Notes under the pieces: model-generated
What the model was told of the DNA's origin: nothing
Databases searched by the model: none
The model's input: the letters and a program-made list of their open reading frames with translations, nothing else
Translations under genes and position numbers: made by a program
Source: Brachynemurus nebulosus
Taxonomy: Eukaryota > Arthropoda > Insecta > Neuroptera > Myrmeleontidae
Reading direction: 5' to 3'
Assembly: GCA_035578155.1 (NCBI GenBank)
Contig: JAPWDM010000001.1
Coordinates: 159,871,498-159,935,497, forward strand
Length of the DNA: 64,000 bases
Shown: positions 24,761-37,223 of the stretch, piece after piece
Layout: each line of letters begins with the position of its first letter
How positions within the stretch are numbered: position 1 is the first letter of the stretch

Positions 24761-26436
24761 TCTATGACTTTTTTCCTTTTTGATTTAAATAAGATTGAAT
24801 ATAAATTTTAAATCAAAAGAATAAAATTTTTAGTCAATCTCTAATTTCATTAAATGTTTGTATAATATGTACATATGGAAACGACTAAAACAAAATATAA
24901 ACTACCTACTTTGTTTACTTACACGTTACTACGCAACATATATTAAATTAAAATTCGATACATATATTATACACAAAACAAATGCCAGACCATTGAATTA
25001 TGGTTAATACGGTGATTTCGTTGGTTGAAAGGTATTGAGTAATGATCAGTCCTCCACACCTTTGAATAATGCCTAACTTGCTCAGCAATAAGCTACTGAT
25101 TCAAAATAATAAACAAATTCAAACAAACAGTTGTACATTAGAATATTGAATAAAATAGAGGGACCCACAGGTTTATGCACTATGTATGTATAAATGAGAT
25201 ACAAAAATGACGAATTTGTTAACAAATATGGCAATTATGTTAACCAAACAAAGTTAATTTTAAAATGTTTCCACATTTATTGTTATAAATATTGTTAAAA
25301 TATTTATAACAATAAATGATTTCAAATTATAGCAAAAATTACATAGAATTTTAGAAGTTATACAGTTGTGATGTTCGGAAAAATTTGTTTTATTGCATAT
25401 ACTTTAAGCACGTTATCTCAAGAATACTCTTATCAAATTTCCTAACGATTGGAACATTTCATCCGAAGTTATAGTTATTTATAATACACTACCACGAGTA
25501 GCGTCCGCGGTTGCTCCTGCGCAACTGTCGCTGAATCATGCTATAATATATTATAAGCAGTACTTCGACTTTCGCCGCTCAGTTATATTAGTTTTGGAGC
25601 AGTTGTGTCTAAAATGTTCAACATCGAATATGAAAGAAACAAAGCTTAACTTTAAACACTATTATTTCAGAATTGTATTTCTTGAAAGTATCTTTACGGT
25701 GGACACGATTACTGAAAAACTATGAATCCGATTAACACTAAATTTATAGGTACTACTTATTTATTATGATAATAGCTAGTCGCCGACTAAAGGATCTTTG
25801 ATTTTTTAAGATTGTTTTTAGAGCCAAAATATCACAAATTTAACACCTTGAAAAAATAAATTTTTTATTAAAATCGTCGCCATCTTAAAAAAAATTGAAA
25901 TCTTGAGAAATCTTTCGTTCAGCGACTAGACTCGTTCTCGAGTTATCATGTCCATCGCAATGATACCCACAAAAACCGCTCCTGGAATACACCCGTACAG
26001 TTCCGTTATTTTTAAATATTATTCTATGAAATAAATTTAACAAGTATCTCAAAACATGTGCTAGTCCATATTGTTAACAGTTTTTAATAAAATATTTTTT
26101 ATTTTGCTGTTGAAAAAAAATTGAGTAAATTTCACTCACTACAACCGTATATAACCCCTTAAAAAAATAACGATAATGGAGACTTCTTCTTTATTCTAAA
26201 ATAAACATAATTTCTTGCATTCAACTTAACTCAATTGGTACATATTTTATTCATTAGAGTATGCATATTTTAACACTTTTCTATTTATTTAATTTTATTT
26301 AACATTGTTTCGTTTACAAAAGCTGGTAAGTACCTAAACCTTTTATCGTTTTTATGTATTTACTTAAATTTTGTTTAAATAAGCTATCTTGGGTATTCAA
26401 TTTTTAAATTACTCTCAATAAGTTCCCACGCTTTAT
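24761..26436. other. Unassigned sequence
   Basis: A weak inverted pair (GCTAGTCGCCGACTAAAGGAT near 25,785 and TCGTTCAGCGACTAGACTCG near 25,915) may mark an old element. No gene seen. Confidence 0.35.
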
Positions 26437-26439
26437 TAA

Positions 26440-27330
26440 GGGTGCGTGTCCATTTGAGAGTAACTAGCAAAAGTAACTATTCAGAAAGTTGATAGTTCAT
26501 TGTCCACTTGAGATTACTTTCAATAATTTTCACTCTCCGGAAAACTGTTTAATAGCAGACTCCCCGACAGTGCTCTCAAAACCGTGTCGACTTATAATAA
26601 TAGGGGACAGCTAATGTTAAATTTTGACTAAGATGTCAGGTTAATGCAATATATTATGTTTGCAATCGTCAAAAAAGTTATAGACAACTGAAAAATTTGC
26701 TTCAATTATAGTCAAATTTATATTTTAAAAAAGAAACAATTGTTTAAAACTAAAATTCTGTTGATTTTTTAAAATATTCAATTTACGTTGGGCTTTTATG
26801 TTGAATATTCAGGTATAATTCAATTTTAGAAAATTTTTTATGATCAGAGTTTTTATAATTTTCATGTTTTGGGTTTTAAAAGAGTCCTTATTTCTGATAA
26901 ATATTTTATTAATTTTGTAATTTCGTCTTTAGTTCATTCCTTTCTATTCATTTTAAAATTAATTTGTCGAATAATTAATTTTGATATTTGCATTTTTTTA
27001 AATGCCTATTCAATTTAATAGATTTTTATTAAATAAAGTATAAGGTACCTACAAACGACAAATTAGTACAAATAAAAACAACATTGAACATACAAAATCA
27101 ATATAAATATAGCTGAGAGTGCTGTCACAATACGAACGTGTTTCGAATTTTAAGAGTAACTGTCGGAGAGATGAATTTATGCTTGTTCATTTGAGAGAAC
27201 TAGAAATTTGTCTACTTTCCGAGAGTTTTTGCACAAGCTGATGGATAGTACTAACAGTTCTGTGTCTACTTCTAATTACGACTCTCGAGAGCAGCTCTCG
27301 ATAGGATTTCTCTCAGATGGACACGTACCC
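26440..27330. mobile_element. PIF/Harbinger-type MITE, 891 bp
   Basis: Ends are GGGTGCGTGTCC and GGACACGTACCC, flanked on both sides by TAA (26,437-26,439 and 27,331-27,333). A three-base TAA/TTA duplication is typical of PIF/Harbinger. TGAGAG/CTCTCA words recur in the subterminal regions. A second, inverted copy lies at 58,802-59,590. No transposase. Confidence 0.7.
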
Positions 27331-27333
27331 TAA

Positions 27334-28585
27334 TATAGTCAATACCATATGTAGGGCGAATTCTTTACATTTTTTAAATTCCAATCACTTTTAAGTAAGA
27401 GATGCTAGTAACGACACACTATACTGCCTACGTTTATCGCTTACGCATTAAACGGTATTGGTTATCATCGACACATATGTCTTTGACCAAGCCAACAGTA
27501 TTATACTTTAACTTTTGTGATATTTTGTTTACATTCGTTTAAATAACGAACGCATTTCAATTTAGTTATATTTGAGAATTTTTTTATTGGAAGATGTAAA
27601 TAAAAAATTGACTTTTAATCAAAGTAAATGGTGAACATATTATTCGAAGAACGATTTATATTTAATTTTATCTTACATAATTTATTTTTACATTAACTGT
27701 GCGATATTTTATCAAAATATAAGGTAATAAAAAATTTGGTAAGTTTGAATTAGAAAATTAAATGGACCGGATGCATACCACTAATTACATTGATACAAAA
27801 GAAGGTTTATTAAAAAAAATTGGGATTTTCGGTTTTTAATACAAATGTTTTATATGCTCGTGTAATAAAAATGTTTAAAAGGGCACGTTCGACTTTGTTT
27901 TTATGTAAATGTATTATTATCGCAAAGAATAATTAAGGCGGGAGTGCTTCCTTTTCTTAGCGTTTTTCTATTTTACTATTGTAGTATAAGACTGGTGGAA
28001 AAAGGAAGTAGGTATCGATATAGGAGACATTAATCCCATAATTATTAACTTAGGATCTTAATCAAGGGATGAGAAACATGACTTGTAGTATCATATAAGA
28101 AAAAACTACATTGAATTATATTTACTACATTGAATTAATAAAATATTTTATATACAATAACTTCTTTTTTTTTAATTTCCTCGGTACCAACACATTTTTA
28201 AATAACAAATAGACCATTATTACCTGCAAAGTTGTATACTATTTAAATTTTAATTATATTTAACTTCTTTTTACAATATTTTTTTAAAAAAACATTTTTT
28301 TTTTTTTTTAAATTGTCAATACTGAAAATAAAATATTAAAAACGACTGCAAACAAACTAAATTTGTAGTAGAAGAATGGAATGGTCACAACATTTGGTCG
28401 GCTTTGCACGTATTCGTCACAGCATACAAGCTGTAATAGGCTAAGCGCAAAGCAGTGTTTGTAGCTTAGCGTACGACCCTAGATAAAGTGTATGTTATAT
28501 ATTGTAGTTTTGTATGTGTTAATATTTATTATTAATAAATAAAATACTTCACTTTGCAAAAATACCACTTTTATTGTGTTAAACT
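27334..28585. other. Unassigned AT-rich sequence
   Basis: No recognisable feature. Confidence 0.35.
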
Positions 28586-28589
28586 CTTA

Positions 28590-28640
28590 TGACATGTTTT
28601 GGTCAATCTGACCATTACAAAAACACGTGAAAAATTAAAT
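28590..28640 (-). ncRNA. Decayed hammerhead-like motif
   Basis: On the minus strand, GGTC-AGATT-GACC forms the stem II hairpin, followed by AAAAC and ATGTC, as in a hammerhead with GAAAC changed to AAAAC. The upstream core is degraded (TTTGTAA rather than CTGANGA). This is a suggestion of an old retrozyme or Penelope-type terminus, not an active ribozyme. Confidence 0.3.
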
Positions 28641-28905
28641 TCAAATAAATGCCTATTATACTAAAATGTAACCTATAAATGGTAGTAGTGGATGATGGCT
28701 TACCATCTATAGGCACTTATATAATATGTTTCAGTATTCAGAAATGCTGAAAAATTCACAAAATTTCCGGTTTTCGTAAGTAAATCCAGAACACCGTAAG
28801 TACTGGATCGTGCAGCATGTCATTAAAAAGATTTTTTAAAATATGTCCGAGGTCATTCCAACTATTTTTTATTTTTAAGGATTGTTTATGAAATACTGAA
28901 CTTTA

Positions 28906-28969
28906 TATTAGTAAATAAAAACACTTTTTGGTGGTGTTTTGCAAAGTAAAGTGTTTTTATTTACTAATA
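28906..28969. repeat. 21-bp perfect inverted repeat
   Basis: 28,906-28,926 (TATTAGTAAATAAAAACACT plus T) is the exact reverse complement of 28,949-28,969, with a 22-base loop. A related half lies at 28,530-28,575. Confidence 0.75.
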
Positions 28970-29399
28970 TCAAATATGGAATACCATAAAGTTACGCTAA
29001 AATTTATTAAATTTATTGAACTTCATAGTTTATACTTATGATTCTTGCTATAAAATTTATCGGTGAATTGAGCTGTGGCTTTTGTCGAATATATTTATCT
29101 TCTTATTTATCTGAGAAACCCTGATTTAAAACGTGACCAGCACGGACTTGGTGGAACTCATGTAAGAGTAATATAACCTTTGTTTCATTATTCTAATGAC
29201 ACTTTTTATTTAAATTAAATATACTTATATGACAGTCCTATATTTCCAAGGGAATAAAAATAATAAAAAAATAAAATAATACAATAAAAACTAGAGCACA
29301 AAATGTGAAATTTTACATGTTATTTTCGTACTTCCCGTAGTAGGTGCGTGTATCGAATATTTATTCAACTCGATTTTTCCAACTGGATTTTTATTTTGT
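28970..29399. other. Unassigned sequence
   Basis: No recognisable feature. Confidence 0.35.
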
Positions 29400-29407
29400 A
29401 TTTACAT

Positions 29408-30190
29408 TAGTGTTGGGTCGAAGCGACTCTTTTATGTGTGCTAGCACACATGACTCCACACAGTGAGGTGTGCCGCACAGAGTGAGCGTCTCTTTTGGAG
29501 CACACAACGTACCAAGCACACTCGCATACTGTGTTACGTGTCATGTTGTGTGCGATTAAGTTTGAAACGAATCACAACTCTACTGGAGCACATAGCACAG
29601 TGTTTTATTGTGGTATAGGTGCTGTGCTGTCCTTTCTTTTATTGCTCTGTCGTTTCTTTTATTGTCCGTTCCGTCCTTTTCTATTATTGTCTTTTACTTG
29701 TCCTTTTAAGTAGGTACTTGCCCTTTAAAGTCTGTATTAAATAAAATAAAATTTACTATTTCTTTACTCTGCGGGAGTAGTTTTCTGTACAATATTTCGG
29801 ACATATTAATAAAATAACATATAATACGTAAAAAAGTATAAATATATATTGTTCAATTTATATGAAATATTTTTAAACATTATAAACTGGAACACAATTT
29901 ATCAAATGTCAACCCAGGAAGTAGGAACCCATAAATTAGTGCATAACATGTATCTTCTTCATTTTTAAAAAAGTTCAAATCTTTTGTTTGTGCCATAATA
30001 TGCAACATATGTTAATCTGATGTCCAGTTGAGTATAGCATGTGCAGAAAAAAAATGTGCACAATTATGTGCCATGTGTAGTAATGGCGGACTGTGCTAAT
30101 GACTCCTTTTGTAAGAGTCGCACAGCACACCGCACACTTAAAAGAGTCACTCTTTTGGAGTGACTCTTTTAAGTGTGCGACCCATCACTA
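29408..30190. mobile_element. Non-autonomous hAT element, 783 bp
   Basis: Starts TAGTGTTGGGTCG and ends CGACCCATCACTA, flanked by an exact 8-bp duplication ATTTACAT (29,400-29,407 and 30,191-30,198). Subterminal AAAAGAGTCACTC and GTGTGC words recur in both orientations. The open frame at 29,495-29,713 has no transposase features. Confidence 0.85.
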
Positions 30191-30198
30191 ATTTACAT

Positions 30199-31186
30199 AC
30201 CTACTAGTGTCACTGCCTGTGAGCAGTTGTGCATATTGAAGTGTCTGGTGTTGGCGACACATACAATGTATCTGAAAACAATTTTAGTTTCCTAGAACTT
30301 ACAACATAACATTTACGACCTGCCATTCTATTCTGAATATTGAAATGTAAAATATGACAATAACAATAATATTATGGACGTGATAATAAGATAGATGCCG
30401 CATTCACTTGCCATGTAGTTAATACACAATCATAAAGAAAACAAAAACTCGGTTGCTGTGTACTGGTTGTGCTCGCGATATTTGAATGAAACTACCATAG
30501 CAAACGATTTCTAAGCCAAGTATAAAGTATTTCTTGCAGTAAGTATTTGAAAATGATCACATTGATCGAAACATAAGAGCTTTCAAAATAAAAGTGGTAT
30601 CTTTTAGGTCAAAAACGGGAGCAAAACATTTTCGGATACAGAAAAAATGACCTAAACTATATTTTCACGCCTATTTCGCGCTGTCGAACAATAATTTTGC
30701 CCTGTTTTAGAACTCATCAGAAAAGCGGAAAATTTAAAAAATCGCACCAAGCGACAATAATAAAAAGAAAATTACATCCCTACATCTCTAGTTTTCCGGA
30801 TAATCGGAAAAAATTTTTTCGTTAAAAATCGATCAAACCAAAATCGTAATCAATCACATACTACTCGTATATTGCACACTCTCGAGCACATTTTATGTGC
30901 AGAGGCTAACACATATGAACGATTTCGAATATCGCTCAGAGAATTTGGGAGTATATATCCTTGAAATGTTTTTCTAATACTTATTCTACGGAACAAAAAT
31001 TCAATTTTTTTAAAGACGTTTCTCCCCTTAAATAACATACCGCAACCAATTAATTGTACAAAGCTATTAAAAACAATTTCAAAATATTATCTTAATAATT
31101 TTATTTCTTACGAAAGGAGTACCTGCAGTGACCTCTAAGCTTTAAATCTAGAAAAAAACTTCGTTTGATTAGAACATTTTAAAAAA
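30199..31186. other. Unassigned sequence
   Basis: No gene or repeat recognised. Confidence 0.35.
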
Positions 31187-31889
31187 AATACCATTGTCGC
31201 AACACCTGCATAACATAGCGAATTTCCAAATACTGGAGACTGGCGGATCTCATGTAACAACTTGTATCCATCTAAAATAGTTTAGCTGTCTGTGTAAAAA
31301 TTTTCAAAATCGGTTGAGTAGTTAATTTTTGGTGCTTTTGGATCACCAGCTGATCTCATATAGTATAGCATATTTATATGCATTTAAACGAGTTTAACTT
31401 TTTAAAGGTGAAAAAATATTTAAAATCGGTTGAGTCGTTTATTTTTGGCACTTTTGGGACCCCGTCACCCCGACGGACCTCATATAACATAACTTATATT
31501 CATCTAAAATAGTTTAACTCTCTAAGAGTGAACAAATTTTCAAAATCGGTGATGACGTGCTCTTGAAAAGTTAATTAATTTTTATTTTGAAAAATGAAAC
31601 AGATATAAATATTTTTAAAGTAATGACAAAAACGAATAAGCATTTATTGTAAAGAAATTCAGCAAACTTAATTTTTCCAAAAGCTAGTTCACTTAGAACA
31701 ATGTTTTAAAAGCTTATCTTATGTAATTTTTTACGCTCTTTCCGATGGTGAAAAAAATTTTAAAAATTTTTGAATTCTGGTCAAATTTTGCAAGAATCAC
31801 TAAAAATGGCAAAAATTGGCCAAAATTTTGGGCTCAGGTTTCTTCATAGCACCCGCTGTAGAAGTAAATTTCAAAAATTGAAATTCGCT
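31187..31889 (-). mobile_element. Family A copy 3, internally deleted
   Basis: The low-coordinate end carries the family's 3' hairpin region (TGTCGCAACACCTGCATAAC) and TAGCGAATTTCC; the other end is GAAATTCGCTTAAAA. About three diverged 120-bp-type units (AAAATCGGTTGAGT...TTTTGG) lie between. The hairpin bases differ from copy 2 but can still pair with one G-U. Confidence 0.6.
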
Positions 31890-33160
31890 TAAAAATCAGT
31901 CCTAAATGCATTTGGGATCACTACCCTAAAGTTACTTCCCCATGCTTTTTACAAAGCCCTTTAAAATGATATTTCCGTTTTGTAAAAAAAAAATATACAT
32001 CTTCCTGATTTTATAATAATCTCACACAATGAACTGAATTACCGAGGTACATCTTTGTGATGTCCCTTTTTAGGTGTATTACGAACATTCACATAAAAAA
32101 AACAATAATTATCGATAATTTTAAATGAATAACGTCGTTTAAAATTTTCTAACCACCAAAACGTTCTACTACGTCCATGTCAAATCGCTTATTAATGAAA
32201 CCATACGCCTACATCCGAGAAGACACGTACATAATATACCAATCTATATTTTTATGTTATTACAAATAACAATCTTTTCCCACTTATAAGAAAATTATTT
32301 CGTTTTAACTAAACTTTTATTAAAATGTCTTTTACATGAACATTGAAAGTTTTAATTACTTTGAAAACACTTAATATAATACACTTAATTAGTTGAAGAA
32401 CTATATAGACTGATTTGTTTAAGAATACATTTTCTCAAACAAACCAATAAAACTATTCGCGACAAAGCGTTTATACAGCTATAGGAATATTCTTACTGCA
32501 TCAAACAAACTAATACGTGGTGTCAACGATATCTAGTAATTCTCGGGCAAGTGCACCACACGAAATACGAGCACTCAGGGTCTAGGTGCTTTCAGGGCGT
32601 ATGCACCAAAACTGTTGCACTGGGTGATGTTCAATACCTTTTACCGACTTGTTTTAGCTGTTTGGCACACCTGGGTACTGTACCTCGCTGACAATGGTGT
32701 CCACGTACTACACACGTGGAATATAACATATAGAGTGACATCTACTGACACATAGAATGTCAAAGTAGGAAACAGAGAATGGTTTAAATATTCGATGTAA
32801 ATAAACGATCAAAATACTGTATTTTGTACAAATAAGGTTTCGCAATCTAGTGATGTTGTAAAAAACGACAGTGGAATTTATTTTATGTAGTTCAGTTTTA
32901 ATACTAATATGTCAAAATGGCCCCGATTTTTCAGTCAATTCAGATTCGATTCGATTCAGATTTTCAAATTTCAAATCAATATTTTTTCGTTTATCAATTG
33001 ATTAAATGTTCCAAATAAAAAAAATATTAAAAATTTTACGATTTTAAGTAAATATTTTAGACTCAAAAAGAAATTAACACTATTTTTATTATAAATATTT
33101 AGTTATTTTACGTACATGATATAAGTTTCATACAAGAGGTTATATTTGTACTCAATAGAA
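31890..33160. other. Unassigned sequence with a GC-richer island
   Basis: About 32,540-32,730 is clearly less AT-rich than its surroundings (AAGTGCACCACACGAAATAC, CTGGGTACTGTACCTCGCTG) and contains the short inverted pair CCACGT...ACGTGG. No frame, splice pattern or repeat partner was found. Confidence 0.35.
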
Positions 33161-33169
33161 ATACATATA

Positions 33170-33178
33170 AATATATAA

Positions 33179-33265
<87 letters not shown>

Positions 33266-33268
33266 ATA
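33170..33268. repeat. Interrupted (TA)n microsatellite
   Basis: TA repeats with occasional ACA interruptions. Confidence 0.9.
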
Positions 33269-33369
33269 TTTATACCAAATAAAAAGGTAATTTAGCTCTT
33301 ATAATCTCTTAACTGGATTAATAAAAATTGTTTGTACAGTTTTATTGTGCTAACTTCGGAAATTAACTG

Positions 33370-33560
33370 GAAAATATTGATCATTAAGTAAGGAAACATT
33401 AAATGCGAGGTGAATTTAAATTGAAAAACAATCATTCTATTATTAATAATTTTTGTTATCAGAGGTTTCTTTCAGAAATAATTTCATTAATATACTTATA
33501 AATGTCAAAACTGTTCAGACATATGATCGCGTTCCGGTATGGGGGCTTTTCCGTCAGACT
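33370..33560 (-). mobile_element. Partial copy of the 39,992 MITE
   Basis: AAGTAAGGAAACATTAAATG, AATCATTCTATTATTAATAA and AATGTCAAAACTGTTC are inverted matches to 40,020-40,230, ending in ATGGGGGCTTTT. The other terminus is missing. Confidence 0.6.
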
Positions 33561-33607
33561 TATAAAAAAAAAATCTCCTTTTGCTTCAATAAAGCAGCTT
33601 TCTCTTT

Positions 33608-35047
33608 TAAGGTACCATCACAGTGTAATTCTGCCGAAAAATAGTCAATTTTCACAATTTTTTTTCAGACGGATAGGATGGGGGAATGGGGATGAATTTT
33701 TTTTACGATTAATATCACTCTTTAACAATACAAAAATATTTTTTTTATTTACCTTACTTCCCATAGGAAGTTATTGTAATGGGTCCGATTTTACGAATCG
33801 CTAATTTTGACATATCTCCACGTTTCAAGGTCACTAGAATTCAAATCCATCGTTTTTAGCGTGATGTCTGTGTGTGAGTTCGTTAATTCGTTCGTTCGTT
33901 CGTGAATTTTTTTCGTCTCGCGTATCTCGAGAACAAATGATATCAACTCCGGACTAATTTCATTAGATGCGTAATCAAAAAATGAAGACCGGATAAGCGA
34001 AGACCGTTTTCAGCAAATTCGGATTAGCGGTGTGTTTTTTGTGGTAAAAAGACGGAATTAACTTTATTAAGATAACATAGGTTATATGGATGGATGTTTT
34101 ACCATAACATTATTATATAATGGCCTGAGAACCTTCCTTGATGTTAAAAACGCCAGTATTTTATTATAAAATTTAAAAAAATAAAAAATAAAAAAATAAA
34201 AAAACCAAATAAGAAACTTTTTGTGAAATATATTTTGTCTCGCATATCTTGAGAACGAATGATGTTATAATTTGTTTGATAAGGGTGGAGCCCCCACCCT
34301 TAGGTACAGAAGGTGAAGCCCCCGGTATGGTACAAGGGGCAAAGCCTTTATCGGGGGCCCAGGGGAGGAGTCGCCTGAAATGAAAAAAGAATTATTTATG
34401 TACAGTAGTCTCTAGTCTTTAAGGACACCCAATGGGAAGTTGACAGTGTGGGTAGACCTGTCCCCCAATTTTTTTTTATTTAGTTTTTATAACTATCATA
34501 ATTTTTTGAAAAAAGTGTCTATAAAAAAAGGCCGAAATTTCGTGCCCACGATTGCGGCAGCAATTTTTACCTGAAAAAATAAACCAAATAAATTATCAAT
34601 CTGTAGGTAAGTCGCTATGTTCCTATGGGAGCTTTTTGTTCCTTTGAAATTTGAAAAAATGGTGGCGATTTAAATTAAATGTACAAAATTTTTTTACAGT
34701 TTTCCGGGTGAAAAAATAAGATTTCAAAAGAAAAAAAAGCTCCTATAGGAACATAGCAGCTTACCTACAGATTGATAATCCATTTGATTTTTTTATTTTT
34801 CAGATAAAAACTGCGGCCGCAATTGTGGGCACCAAATTTCGCCCTTTTTTAAAGACACTTTTTTCAAAAAATTATAATAATTATAAAAAATAAATAAAAA
34901 TAAATAAAAAAAATATTTTTGTATTGTCAAATAGTGGGACTAATCGTAAAAAAAATATTCATCCCCATTCCCCCATCCTATCCATCCGAAAAAAAATTGT
35001 GAAGATTGACTATTTTTCGGCAGAATCACACTGTGATGGTACCTTAA
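33608..35047. mobile_element. Foldback element with nested hairpin
   Basis: About 145 bp at 33,608-33,752 (from TAAGGTACCATCACAGTG) returns inverted at 34,908-35,047 (to CACTGTGATGGTACCTTA). The interior contains GCGTATCTCGAGAACAAATGA-type repeats, CCCCCACCCTT-rich sequence and a second inverted pair. No coding frame of note. Confidence 0.65.
34481..34885. repeat. Inner inverted repeat, about 150-bp arms
   Basis: 34,481-34,640 and 34,735-34,885 are inverted copies (GTAGGTAAGTCGCTATGTTC against GAACATAGCAGCTTACCTAC), separated by about 95 bases. Confidence 0.7.
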
Positions 35048-35576
35048 GATTGTATTAAGTGGGGAAGGGTAAAGTTAATTCGCTATAAAATAAGCATATA
35101 TTTTCGAATTTTTTTTTTTTTTTTTTTGTTTTTGACGATACAATTAATATAAATATGTTAATTGGTACATAATACAATGATATTTGAGGAATATTTTGTA
35201 AAAGTTTCGTTGAAAAATATACAGAAATGAACCAAGTCAGATTTTTGCAGACGATTCAGAAAAAAGTTACATTGCAGTGAATCGCATAACTCATCACCGA
35301 ATCGTTCGAAATCAAAAAACCAAAAATATTTCCTTTCTTTATATAATATAATAAATATTAAATATGTGCTTAAAAAAGTCCTTACCTTACGAAATTTAAA
35401 CACTATATTTACGAAATCCTATATTTACGAAATTTAAACACTGAAATGTTTTACCCGTTTTACCTATAAGTGACATCTACAAAACCTCTTATGTATAAAG
35501 TATTCTTTCATGCTTGACAAATTTTATTTCATCATGATTAACAAGTCTCTAGTTTACACTCTATAAACACAAAAAA
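35048..35576. other. Unassigned sequence
   Basis: No recognisable feature. Confidence 0.35.
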
Positions 35577-37074
35577 CGCCGTGAGCAGCGGGGCCCCATC
35601 ACGGTAGTCGAATTTTCCCCTTCATCTTCGGTATTGAATGTCTACAAGCGAAATGTGATTGAAAGTCTACAACCGAATTGTCATTTTGTTGGTTTCAAAA
35701 CTGGTGATGAGTGTTCGGCTGATCGAGGCTTTAAAAAAAGGTTTTAAGTATTTAAGGGCTGTATCTCAGTAAATTTCAATTTTGTGCCGAAAACAGGTAG
35801 CAGAAAAAAAGCCAACACAATTCGTACGAGGACATTCCTGCCCATGTTTATCCGCTAATTGCCTTTATGTTTTAGTTTTAAAAATTAAAAAAGGACCTTA
35901 AATAGTAAACTGGAAGGCCTTTATAAAGATATTTTTTCTTTCCAAAAAAATCCAAAATTTCTATTTTATAAATACTAAAAATCCAAAATTCCTAATTTAT
36001 AAATAAACAGTGACTTTAATAACATTTTTAAATTACTTAATATGTATGTATTTCATTTGTCATAAAAGTAAGTTCACTTTTTTTTAAATTTTTTAAAATT
36101 ACTATTCGCCTACTTGTATTTAGAATAAACATAATGCTTTTAAAACACATTTAACAATAGCATTCAATTCCGATGTAAAAATGGGAGAAGTGGGGGAAAA
36201 AGTGATGCGGACTCCCTACAAGGTACTAGCTGGATACTAACTGAATACACGTACAAAATTTCAGCCCTCTAGGTTTCCTTATGGAGTCTCTAGACATGTT
36301 AGAAAACAAGCAAAAAAATTAAGGAAATATTAGCGTAAAAATCGTGGGGGTAAGGGTTAAAAGTTGAAACCTCCAAAAAACAGTGTCTGGCTATTAGCTT
36401 AACCTGTACACCAAATTTCAGCCCTCTAGGTTTATTTGGGGAGATTTTGACCCGAACGAAACTGTTAAAAAACAAGAAAAATTATGTTCTTTTGGGTATA
36501 AAAATGGTGGGGGTAGGGGTTAAAAGTCGAGACCCCCAAAAGGCACCCCCTTGATACTAACTCAATCCGAATACAAAATTTCAGCCCTCTAGGTTTATTC
36601 GGGTGACCTGTGCGAGTGGTACAAACTTCGAAAACGTCGAAAATGCATGAAATTGTAGCTTAAAAATGAGGGGGGTGGGGGTAAAATATTAAAACCTCCA
36701 AAAAACACAACCTAGGTACGAACTTTAGCAACACACCAAATTTCAACCCTCTACGTTAATTCTGGGGGGCTGGGGGCCTGTTAGATCCAGCGAAAATCGT
36801 TTTTCCCCCCTCTACTCCCACCATATCATCCTTGGAAGCTGAATTTTGGATATGTTGTAGATAATTGACCGAAACATTATTTAAAACCGGTTTGGAAAAG
36901 TTTTATTGCTTTTCCGCCCCCCACCAGCCCCTTAAAGGTCGGGTCAGAAAAAAAATTTGCCCAAAATTTGACCCCACTTTGATAGTATGAGGTGCCTCGA
37001 AAATGAGCCCCATTTACCAAATTTCATCTCTTAACTTCCATAGGGGGGCCCTACACAAATTAAAAGGTGGCGGG

Positions 37075-37115
<41 letters not shown>

Positions 37116-37223
37116 CATTTTTTTTCTACATATTCCTGTTCTACGGGTCCGAAAACGGATAGCGCCCCTACTCTCGCCTCTCGCAGCTCTTATCGTATAG
37201 ACTGTTCGGAGAAAATTCGACTA
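35577..37223 (-). mobile_element. Family B copy 2 (Helentron-like)
   Basis: Nearly the full reverse complement of 16,226-17,874, including the hairpin (CCGTGAGCAGC...CATCACGG at 35,579-35,604), the (TA)n tract and the final GAAAATTCGACTA. Visible divergence from copy 1 is low (scattered substitutions and a shorter TA tract), so the two insertions look recent. A 40-bp segment around 35,640-35,670 repeats the CTACAA-CGAA phrase twice where copy 1 has it once. Confidence 0.7.
37078..37112. repeat. (TA)n microsatellite
   Basis: TA tract of family B copy 2. Confidence 0.9.

Noticed and set aside
30700..30730. CTGATGAG on the minus strand as a hammerhead core
   Set aside because: The downstream sequence lacks stem II and GAAA.
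33453..33804. Overlapping 63- and 100-codon frames
   Set aside because: They run across a MITE fragment and the arm of a foldback element.
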